A DNA stretch of 64,000 nucleotides. It comes from Pachyseris speciosa. Its lineage: Eukaryota; Cnidaria; Anthozoa; Scleractinia; Pachyseridae. Location of the stretch: the NCBI GenBank assembly GCA_016490735.1, contig JAEMWC010000080.1, positions 1,165,001-1,229,000 on the forward strand, read 5' to 3'. Below are positions 44,941-53,781 of this stretch, one piece after another; the first letter of the stretch is position 1; each line of letters begins with the position of its first letter. The translations under genes and the position numbers were made by a program. The notes beneath the pieces were generated by a model, which worked only from the letters and a program-made list of their open reading frames with translations, did not search any database and was not told the DNA's origin.

Positions 44941-45825
44941 AAATCCTTATCAGGACAGGTTGCAAATAATATTAAATGACTTATTTAATGACTTAATGAA
45001 TCGGATTTGATTATCTCAGCGAAACCTCGGCCGGAAACTAAACTTGTACGCATCACACGTGATGATTGCAGTGAGATGAACTTGAGGGGATGGGCCCGAT
45101 GGATACGGAGAGAGGTCTGGTGTTGGACGTAGACGTATACTGAATTCAGCTTCAAACGAGTCATTTATCACTCCCCTTTATAAAATGATAACTTTAAATA
45201 CCTGTGTTTCCAAGTTACAAAAATCCATTTACGCTGTTGGAAAGAGTACCTTAAAATTAGCAAGAGGGCCCCCAAGATACAGCACATTTCTGGTGTCTGT
45301 AATCCCGTCCACCACATGTTTTAAGAAAGCATTGCTTGATCTAGCTTTTAGCTTTTATTCTATTTTAGTGAGCACGTAATCGTGTAAACTAACTTAGTGG
45401 AGCTTTTATATCACAGAAACAGATTTATCTTTATATTTTTCTTTTAACTGCTTTGTAACTATCATGGAGTATTTTTTGTATTTATTTGATTGTATTCATT
45501 TGAACTTTTGTGTATTTTAAACGAGTTATTTGGCTCCTAGGCATTTCAAGTATAAATGGATGATGATGGTGATCATGATGATGACGATGATGATGATGTT
45601 AATTCCGAGATTTTTATGGTCATTTCACTTTTTTTTACGGAGACCGGAAGTTTTCGCCAGCCTCCAATTTCTGTAAGAAATTCTTAGGTTTATGGAATTA
45701 TATCTTTGCTGTGTTGAAAGATATGAATCTCAAACGCGGCATCTTCGCTGCTCTTTTTACTAGTAACGGTGCCATCCTCCTTTACTTCTCCTTAATTTCT
45801 CTTCAGAGTGGATTACTACAAAATC

Positions 45826-47159
45826 ATGCAGGAGCACAAATTTACAACGTTCTTTGAGCCATTCAGAATCAAGTCGGTCGAAAAACTCAAACAGACAACC
45901 CGAGACGAAAGAATCAAGTGCTTGAAACAAGCCAACTACAACTTGTATCTCCTGGATAGTGAGAAAATCATGATCGACCTGCTTACTGACTCGGGAACTG
46001 GGGCGATGAGCTCAGAACAGTGGGCAGCGGTCATGCTTGGGGACGAGTCGTACGCAGGCTCTCCTAGTTACAGGAAATTTGAAGCGGTTGTCAAGGAGAT
46101 CTTTGGGTATCGTCACGTGATTCCTACTCACCAAGGCCGAGCGGCAGAGCGCATCCTCTTCCGGTGTTCCGTTAAAGAGGGTGATATTGTGCCTAACAAC
46201 GCGCACTTTGCCACCACCCTAGCAAATATTGAGGCCCAAGGAGGCAAGGCCAAGAATTTTTTAACACCTGAAGCTATGGAGCCTAGTACAGATGTGCCAT
46301 TTAAAGGTAACATGAACATGGAGAAGTTGGAACAGACGCTTGCAAAATTCCGAGCGGCGATTCCGCTAGTTATGATTACGATAACCAATAATATGGTTGG
46401 TGGCGAACCTGTTAGCATGGAGAACATCAAAGCAGTATCCAAGCTGTGTCGTTCCTATGGCATACCACTGTTCTTCGATGCCTGCCGCTTTGCTGAAAAC
46501 GCCTGGTTCATCAAGATCAAGGAAGAAGGCTATGCGAATCGCACACCGAAAGAGATCGCACGAGAGATCTTCTCTTACGGGGACGGCTGCACCATGTCGG
46601 CGAAAAAGGACGGCCTGGCGAACATCGGTGGTTTTTTGGCGGTCAACGATGGAGAGCTCGCAGCAAAATGCCGCAAAGAGCTTTTGATAACCGAGGGATT
46701 TACGACTTATGGCGGACTAGCCGGACGCGATCTAGAAGCAATCGCTGTGGGGTTAAACGAGGTGGTTGAAGAAGATTACTTGCGCTATCAAGTTGGCTTT
46801 GTCAAGTTCTTGGCAGACTTGTTAGTGCAAAACCACGTGCCCATTGTCACGCCACCCGGCGGTCACGCGGTGTATATTGACGCAGGCGCAATGCTTCCGC
46901 ACATCCCCCGGGGACAGTTTCCCGCATGGGCACTTGGGTGCGCGCTGTACATAGAAGGGGGGATCCGCGGGGCGGAAGTCGGAGCTGTAATGTTAGGGAA
47001 TCAGACGAAACACAGTAATAACGATGGCTCTTCGACTGAAGGAGAAAACCCGGAAGACGAGGACGACATTAACGACAGCGTGTTTCCAGAAGAGTTGGAG
47101 CATGAGGAGTTATTTCGTTTGGCAATTCCTCGCCGAACTTACACTGAATCTCACATGAG
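45826..47159 (+). CDS. lyase 1, main exon
   Basis: Encodes residues 1-445 including the PLP lysine. Ends CACATGAG before the donor GTAAGACG, phase 2. It is uninterrupted at the point where gene 2 has an intron (after YIEG). Confidence 0.9.
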
Positions 47160-48078
47160 GTAAGACGCGGTCCTGTTCTGAATAGTTATTTTAGTAGAAG
47201 TCGGCAGCCCGTTAGCGAGTTTCAAAATACCTTTAAGCTTGGGATAATCTAAAAATGGGTAAATTGGTAGAAATAATTCCTTCAATATCTATACGCTTAA
47301 ATTACTTGAATTTTAGCACTACAACGTCTTTCGAAATGTGAGATGAATAATGAAGGCTATACTCTATTAGTGACGCGTTCTCTCCGTTCTGCCGTTTCTC
47401 AGAAAGAAGTCATCCCATAGGGGGCGCTTTAAATTTGAATGAAAAACCGGGGAGAATTTTATGTTAAAAGAAAAAGGATAATTTTCCTTAATCAAAATGG
47501 AACGGGACGAGCATGTTCCTTTTGCACCGAGTTACTCTTTAAGAGACTGGATACTAATCAAAACAGCACCAAACCAGCACCAAACCGTGTGTTTAAATCA
47601 AGGAGCATGAAACTTGTGGGACGCAGCAGATCGTATAGGAACTCGGGGGAGTACTCCCAAAAATTTGGGTGGGGGTGTACGGCCCCCTAGCTGAAACCCT
47701 AACCCTATATTTCAGACCAAAATCAGCGATTTTCCCTACCCAATTTCAGACCTGACCAAAGTTCGATACCCTATTTCAGACCTATTTCACGTACTCGGTT
47801 GGCGTAATTTCTTCTCAACGAGTTTTTCCCATTACGCTTCTTTCAGGTATGTTGCTGAGGTCTGTGCGCATGTGTACAAGAACCGTGCAAAGGTTTGTGG
47901 TTATCAAATCACGTGGGAACCACCTATGTTACGTCACTTCACTGCGCACCTGGAGCCCATTCCTTGTCCGACACACGTACCCGAGGAAGGCGCCCGAGTG
48001 GGCCACACAGCAGTTAAAAAGGTGTCCACCGGACAGTTGCTAAGGCGCAGAAGAAATTCCTCGATGCAGTTTAGTTGA
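45826..48078 (+). CDS. PLP-dependent beta-eliminating lyase 1 (tryptophanase / tyrosine phenol-lyase family)
   Basis: Enzymes of this fold-type I PLP family cleave tryptophan to indole, or tyrosine to phenol, plus pyruvate and ammonia. Two exons, 45826-47159 and 47847-48078, join in phase: 521 residues against about 460-470 in bacteria. Seen: EPFRIKSVE, LLTDSGTGAMS, GDESYAGSPSY, PTHQGRAAE, FDACRFAENAWFIK (Asp218), the PLP lysine in MSAKKDGLANIGGF (Lys261), YGGLAGRDLEA, RLAIPRRTYTESHM and LRHFTAHLEP. The backbone resembles tyrosine phenol-lyase, but the TPL substrate residues Thr124, Arg381 and Phe448 correspond to Ala129, Val385 and His475 here; tryptophanase has Asp, Val and His. An acidic insert (about 395-426) and a basic tail are extra. 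Start: the ATG aligning with gene 2; an acceptor at 45806 implies an upstream exon. Convergent with gene 2. Bacterial origin is inference. Confidence 0.9.
47690..47795. repeat. short repeat, three copies of ATTTCAGACC
   Basis: ATTTCAGACC occurs at about 47709, 47742 and 47773 with related spacers in the lyase 1 intron. Probably part of a dispersed repeat. Confidence 0.5.
47847..48078 (+). CDS. lyase 1, last exon
   Basis: Acceptor ACGCTTCTTTCAG. It reads YVAEVCAHVYKNRAKVCGYQ and WEPPMLRHFTAHLEPIP, then a basic tail ending RRRRNSSMQFS and a stop. The phase agrees with the main exon. Confidence 0.9.
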
Positions 48079-49034
48079 TTATCTTTGCAAACCGTATTGA
48101 GTTTTTGCTGGTGTTTTTACAAGTGATAAGGAGGAGTCTTGTTCATTTCTAAAGGAAACGATTTGCAGGGCTCGATTTTTTCGTGGTGTCTTTTGAGAAT
48201 GTTGACCAATGTTTTTCCAAGTTACAAACGGTTTTATTCTTGAGTGTGAATATATGAAAATTATGTATTTTTGTTCTTACCATCCGTAGTCAATGCACTT
48301 CAATAATTATTTTTAGTGCAGTAGTATGGACAATTTGTAACAAAAAAAAAAGAACTGTTAGTTGCAGGTCTTCGTTGGTTTCTGTTTTGACTTTTGGTCT
48401 CCTTGAGCATTTCTAAAATTGGCTAACATAGCACCTTCAATAGTATATCGATTGAACTTCATAACACAGAGGCGTGTGCTATGTATGTTAAATAATATTT
48501 TTGCGTGCAATCAGTACTTTACTGTTTGGAAATCAGCCCAAGTGATCTACAGTCCTAGAATAATCAGTAATGAAAAGGTGTTTTGGTTCCTTCAATTTAC
48601 TTCTCGCATCTATTTGACAGAGGTGCGCACTGCAAAACAAAGCTGACCTCACAGCGACAAAGACTACAACAAAGTGTGGAAGAAATCTTGGACAAGTGAC
48701 TGACAGATATATAGAAGTACTTTTAAAATGTAATTATTTTAGATAAGTAGGGAAACATGGTACCTACCGCTAGTGTAACTGCTGGTATCATCCATACAGT
48801 GAATTTGTAACTAAGGTAAAGGTCGCTACATTAATCTTGAACTCAGCTAAAATAATTTTGCGTCGCGAATTTCCCGACGGTTGATTACTTGTGAACCAAA
48901 GACAACTTAATGTTCTTACTATTGTTATCCAACTGTCACTTTGTCAGCAGAAAAAAACCCCCAAACCTTCTTCTTTTACGTTCTATTAGAATCGCCCTTC
49001 CTCTGTATAAACAGGCTCCACAGCTTTTGTGTTT

Positions 49035-49155
49035 CTGAATATGTGAATGATCATCGCAGGTATGAATTAAAAAAAAAAATCAGGCTTGTACGGGAGGTGA
49101 ACCCACGACCTCTGCGATAGCCGCTGCAGTGCTCTACCAACTGAGCTAACAAGCC
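49035..49155 (-). mobile_element. tRNA-derived SINE
   Basis: Minus strand: a tRNA-like head (49155-49083) is followed by a T run and a short body (TGCGATGATCATTCACATA). A- and B-box promoters are visible in the head. This head-plus-body arrangement is common in coral SINEs. Confidence 0.6.
49083..49155 (-). tRNA. tRNA-like sequence, probably the SINE head rather than a working tRNA
   Basis: 73 nt with a perfect 7-bp acceptor stem GGCTTGT/ACAAGCC, a D arm GCTCAGTTGGTAGAGC and a T arm GTGGGTTCACCTCCCGT. The anticodon stem and loop do not form a standard 5-bp/7-nt hairpin (CTGC...GCAG around an oversized loop), so no anticodon can be assigned. A T10 run follows, as for Pol III termination. Confidence 0.4.
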
Positions 49156-49480
49156 AACTCATGCATGTCTGGTACACTCAATCTGAGTCGGATCGTATCC
49201 GATCGGACTAACCGGAAGTGAGGTGATTTTCGTATATTCATTCTCACATTCTGTGTTTCTGTTGACTTAAATGAATCCTCCGACAGCCTTTGATGATTCA
49301 AGTCTCATGATATTGACAATAATTCTCGCTTACCCGAGCTATGAAAAGGAACTTAAGGGTTAAGGCAAGAGTACATCCATTCAAGTAGTTTATATGGATG
49401 ATTTATGTGTAGCACAAAGAGTAATACCGTGAGCAAATAAATAGACATGACTGATGGTGCTGGTGTTGGTGGTGATAATA

Positions 49481-49828
49481 GGGAGCTTAAGCAACGAGGA
49501 CAACGACGACGACAACAAGAACGTCACAACAACAACAAAAAAAATAGGCTTAATGAGTAAAAACAATGACTCTGCATGTGCGTTTTACATTTTGGTACAT
49601 TTCTTTGCTGACCTCTGCAAAACAACAACGTGAAATGGCCAAAACGCATGACGGCAAGGTTTTCTTTCTATTTCCAAACTTTGACGTCGTTCATAGCGAT
49701 ATAGTTCCAGGACAGTTCGCCAGCATTTTTTAAGTTTGGAATAATCGTGAAAGAGTTACACAAACGAGAAGTTATATTTCGAAACAACGTTTTCGTTGCC
49801 GTCGTCGTCGTCGTTGCTTAACGTGGCC
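49481..49828. mobile_element. MITE with GAGCTTAAGCAACGA ends
   Basis: The left GGGAGCTTAAGCAACGAGG and GACAACGACGACGACAAC are mirrored at the right by GTCGTCGTCGTCGTTGCTTA and ACGTGGCC. About 348 bp. Confidence 0.7.
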
Positions 49829-50580
49829 GAACACAGCTCACACAGGTTTTGAAACCTGTGTAGCATTTGCCTTTTATTCTGAAACCGTTGAACTCTAGGT
49901 CCTCAAATCTGGCAGGACATGAGTTAAAAGGATAGACTTTCCAATTTTGATAGTTACGCTGACGGATGCGCTGTTGCCATGGTAACGTGACTGGCTATAA
50001 ACATCAATTTAAAATCGGGTTTTTTATATTTGCGGAAAATTCAGTCGTTAGATTTTCTCTATCATTTGCCTGAAACAAACTTGTCACAATACTCACATGT
50101 AGACACTATTCTAATGACATTTTAACAGACCGAATTTTAGCTATCCGTCCTTGAAAGATAACTCCGTTATCTACAATTTCCTTTGTTAAATTTCAGAATT
50201 GTTGCAATAACCTACTTTCTTGTTTCCTGAAGTATTTTCCTGCCAAATTTTGTTAAATTCTAACCGGCAGTTTTCGAGAAATAAGCCTATTTCGGAGACT
50301 GGACCTGAAAGAGTTCAATCTCAATTTTTTTTAATTAACTACACATGCGCTGCATTTAATTGGGTTCTCAGCCTTTCTCGGTCGGTTCTCACGGTTCTGA
50401 CGGTAACACTGAAAAACCTGCCAAATTTGACTTTTTCTGACATACCATTCTAACACAACAACACACTATCATTTTAAGAAGAAAAATGCCTCATATAAAA
50501 CCGCCTTAGAACAAAAAACTCATCACTCTTTCGGCGCCATGTTTGTTGTTGTCTACGACGACGTCGACGATGATGGTGAG

Positions 50581-50616
50581 GGTGGTGGTGGTGGTGGTGG
50601 TGGTGGTGGTGGTGGT
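50581..50616. repeat. (GGT)n microsatellite
   Basis: Twelve perfect GGT units, near the 3' end of lyase gene 2. Confidence 0.95.
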
Positions 50617-50897
50617 GATGATGAGGAGGAAAACGCGTTTGCTGCCACCGATCGATAAAAAATGACGAGCATTCTGTTTTGGTTTGATCCTTAAATGATG
50701 AATAGCAAAAACATTCTATGACATTTATAAATACACAGCAATTAAGACTGAAAATTAAAAACCTATCAATTCCGCTACAGCCTTGCGTCCAGAGGTTGAA
50801 AAAATAGAGATAGAGAATATTACAACGCTCAAAATCCTCAAAAAAGTTGCGAAAGTGGATTGACTAAATGTTACAGATATTCAATAAAATTGCGTCT

Positions 50898-51141
50898 TTA
50901 CATAGTCGGAGAGGGCTGCTGCCTGCCGAGTGACGCTTTACGTAGGCGCACTATAGTTTCCACATTGTTTTCTATCCCTTCTTCTGGCTCTTTCAGCTCC
51001 TCCTCCTCTTTTGTCGCTCTTGGGGGAATTGGCTCTAGGTGGGCACTAAAATGTCGCAACACAGCAGGGGCCCATGTGATTGTATATCCGCCAATAAGGC
51101 TTCTGTGGCTGTAGACGTATCCAAACACTTCGGCGACGTAT
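50898..51141 (-). CDS. lyase 2, exon 3
   Basis: Acceptor GTCATCAAACAG. It reads YVAEVFGYVYSHRSLIGGYT and WAPAVLRHFSAHLEPIPP, then a Glu-rich tail to a stop at 50898. The intron position is the same as the single intron of lyase 1. Confidence 0.88.
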
Positions 51142-53781
51142 CTGTTTGATGACAAAGATATTTACGAGTTTTATATACCCTCAAAGGGAAACTGATATTA
51201 ACTAGAGGACATATTTCAACACATGCACAAGAAGCACTTATACTAGATTCTACTCGATAATGCGGCAGAACAGACGTGCCACTGTATGCTATAAGTTTTC
51301 TTGAGATAGTTTTTCGACAAATAGCTATACACTCTCGCCGGTGTTGCGTCTGGGCACGTTGCTAAGGACTGTACTCTTTAGAGAATGTGATTGTCAAGTT
51401 CTCTTTTAGCTTCGTCAATGTTCTCGGTTAGTATACATACTTCATGTGTGATTCAGTGTAAGTTCGTCGTGGTATGGCAAGGCGAAGAAGTTCTCCATAG
51501 TCTTCTTCAAGTTCGTCATTATCGTCCAAGCATTGGGGATCTTTCCCGTGCATCACACCACCCAGCTCGGTGCAGCGAATTCCTCCTACGAAACAAAAAA
51601 TTGTCGATAGTCATTTTTACCACAATTGCTAGTAATCACTTAATCTGATTGGCTAATTTGTCGTGGTCGATAAGAGTCCAGACGACGCTGCTCACGTCAA
51701 GTGGCCGGGTATTCTGCACTTATTACCTGTACTTTTATCGACAACAATATTCGTCATCGCAGTGGTATGTCAAAATTTGTTGTGGACTCACTCTGCTGCG
51801 CCAAGTGAGTCTACAAAATTTTGACCTCTATGATGGCGAATATCGTTGTCGATAAGAGTACACCATCTGACAGACAACGCTAAACCACATTCAATTTGTT
51901 AAATTACACAGCTTCTCGAATTGCTCAAGCTGAAATTGTACGCTAATCAACCAACCTTTAAGTACTTATTTATTTATTTGTTTATTTATTCAGTTATTTA
52001 TTTATTTATTTATTTTATAACAATATTTACATGGGGTGCTCTCCCAGGACAGTGGTTTCTAGTTCAGAGAGGCCCTGCATACACGGACTATGCAGAAGTG
52101 CAGAGCACTCGTGTTTCCGATCACATGTCCGGGCCACATCTTGAGCCAGCCCTCACTGAATACACGCCGCTGACCTCTCACAGCCCTTCCCAATTTATGT
52201 CTAATCTGTGGCCAGTTACTATAATTCTCACAGATTACACCTAATCGAGTTTAGCCTTCTCCTCGATCTAACATCACTGGGATAATTTAGCAGTCATTTC
52301 CAGAACGGAGACACATTTCAGTAATTCGAGTTGCTTAAAACTCTGCCAATTTCCACGAAGGCATTCGTCATGATTAGATATGACCTATCCTAGTAACTAG
52401 TGGTGAAAATGTGACCCAGTCTAGCAGAATGCCCACATTCACCTGTTTCTAGGACCCCCACCACCCCCTGCTCTGGGCTTAAGGTTCTACGGAACTGGGA
52501 AGCATGTAGAGTTCGTTGTTATTGTGGTCTTGTGTCTCTTGCTTGTCCCTAAGGCACATTTATTCCTTTACGTCTAGACCCTATCAAAAAACTAGAAATC
52601 TCAATTCTATAACGGTGGTGTTTGTAAGTTAATCATATTTTACCTTCTATGTAAATGGCGCATCCCAGGGCCCAGGCAGGGAACAGCTCCCTGTGAATAT
52701 GTGGCAACATGGCGGCTGCATTAATGTAAACAGCGTGTCCACCAGGAGGGGTCAGCACTGGAATATGATGTTCTTTCAGCAAATCTGCCAGCATTTTCAC
52801 AAATCCCACTTGATAACGAAGATAATCTTCTTCCAGCACTTCCCGTAACCCTACAGCCATAGCTTCCAGATCTCTCCCGGCCAGGCCACCGTAGGTAAGA
52901 AACCCTTCGGAAATGATCAGTTCCCTCCGGCATTTTTCCGCTAGATCGTCATCATTCATGGCCAGGAATCCCCCGATATTCACGAGTCCATCCTTCTTAG
53001 CAGACATGGTACAACCATCGGCGTACGAGAACATCTCCTGCGCGATTTGAAGTGGCGTGCGATGGGCGTAACCTTCCTCACGTGTTTTGATGAACCAGGC
53101 GTTTTCTGCAAAACGACAGGCGTCAAGGAAGAGGGGAACTCCGTGCTGACGGCAGAGCTTGGAAACCATTTTAATGTTCTCCATACTGACAGGTTCTCCT
53201 CCTATGGCGTTGTTTGTTATTGTAATCATTACCATGACAACCTTCCTTTCTTGTTCTCCTGATATCAACTCTTTCAATTTGTTGATGTCTATGTTCCCCT
53301 TGAATGGCTCAGTTTTGTTAGGGTCCAAAGCACCAGGGGTCGGAAGATTTATCGCCTTGCCTCCATGTTTTTGCACGTTGGCTTGGGTTGTATCAAAATG
53401 CGCGTTGCCAGGCACTAAGTCCCCTTTGGCTAGGGCAGAGTGAAAAAGAATCCGCTCAGCGGCCCGGCCTTGGTGCGTGGGAATCACGTGCCGGAAACCA
53501 AAGATGTCCTTGACGACTTTCTCAAACTTCCGGTAGCTTGGCGATCCAGCGTACGATTCATCACCTTTCATGATGGCTGCCCACTGGTTAGAGCTCATGG
53601 CGCCTGTGCCTGAGTCTGTTAACAGGTCGATAATGATATCCTCAGAGTTGAGAAGGAAAGGATTGTAGTTCGCTTCTTGAAGACGTTGAACTCGCTCCGC
53701 TCGTGTTGAATGCTTGATCTTCTGAACGGCCTTTATTTTGAATGGCTCAAAATCGGTTTGAAATTGGTGCTCCCATTCCAT
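50898..53781 (-). CDS. PLP-dependent beta-eliminating lyase 2 (tryptophanase / tyrosine phenol-lyase family)
   Basis: Paralogue of lyase 1 on the opposite strand, tail to tail with it. Three exons, 53781-52644, 51585-51441 and 51141-50898, join in phase to give 508 residues. The same motifs are present: LLTDSGTGAMS, GDESYAGSPSY, THQGRAAE, FLDACRFAENAWFIK (Asp220), MSAKKDGLVNIGGF with PLP Lys263, LAIPRRTYTESHM, VLRHFSAHLEP. Here the residue matching TPL Thr124 / tryptophanase Asp137 is Asp130. The Arg381/Val394 site is Leu387 and the Phe448/His463 site is His458. Two sites are thus identical to tryptophanase and the third is also aliphatic. No signal peptide is apparent; the N terminus begins directly at MEWEHQFQ. 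The C-terminal tail after LEPIPP is Glu-rich and unlike that of lyase 1. Tryptophanase-like activity is the best guess; cysteine or serine lyase activity is possible. Confidence 0.9.
51441..51585 (-). CDS. lyase 2, exon 2
   Basis: Acceptor TTTGTTTCGTAG, donor GTATGTATAC. It reads GIRCTELGGVMHGKDPQ, an acidic loop, then ELLRLAIPRRTYTESHM. It corresponds to a stretch that is part of the main exon in lyase 1. Confidence 0.88.
51625..51906. mobile_element. fold-back element, copy 2
   Basis: Arms at about 51728-51895 with CTTTTATCGACAACAATATT and GTGGACTCAC. It has the same lead and centre as the copy at 30750-31085, with scattered differences. Located in lyase 2 intron 1. Confidence 0.82.
51966..52020. 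repeat. (TTTA)n microsatellite
   Basis: Near-continuous TTTA repeat in lyase 2 intron 1. The adjoining 52020-52250 is more GC-rich and may be an old retroelement end, but nothing in it is recognisable. Confidence 0.75.
52644..53781 (-). CDS. lyase 2, exon 1
   Basis: ATG at 53781 with context CACCAAAGATGG. Residues 1-379 plus one base; donor GTAAAATATG after the codons for YIEG. Contains the PLP lysine. Confidence 0.9.

Larger units (their letters stand above)
43992..45825. other. 5' flank of lyase gene 1, with inverted-repeat DNA
   Basis: No exon recognised. It contains a compound inverted-repeat element (about 44230-44940) and a GATGAT microsatellite (45555-45600). An acceptor CTTAATTTCTCTTCAG at 45806 suggests an upstream, probably untranslated, exon of the lyase gene within this stretch. 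Confidence 0.4.
48079..50897. other. interval between the convergent lyase genes
   Basis: Holds the 3' flanks of both genes, a tRNA-derived SINE (49035-49155), a MITE (49481-49828) and a GGT repeat (50581-50616). No additional gene found. Confidence 0.5.

Noticed and set aside
45808..45825. GTG start six codons upstream for lyase 1
   Set aside because: GTG directly follows a splice acceptor (CTCTTCAG|A). The ATG at 45826 aligns with the start of lyase 2, and animals rarely start at GTG.
47698..47712. CCCTAACCCTA, resembling telomere repeat
   Set aside because: Only two units inside an unrelated short repeat; not an interstitial telomere array.
45826..48078. Bacterial contamination as the source of the lyase genes
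   Set aside because: Both copies have spliceosomal introns with conserved phase, and lyase 2 has a coral-type fold-back element in an intron. They are flanked by animal repeats.
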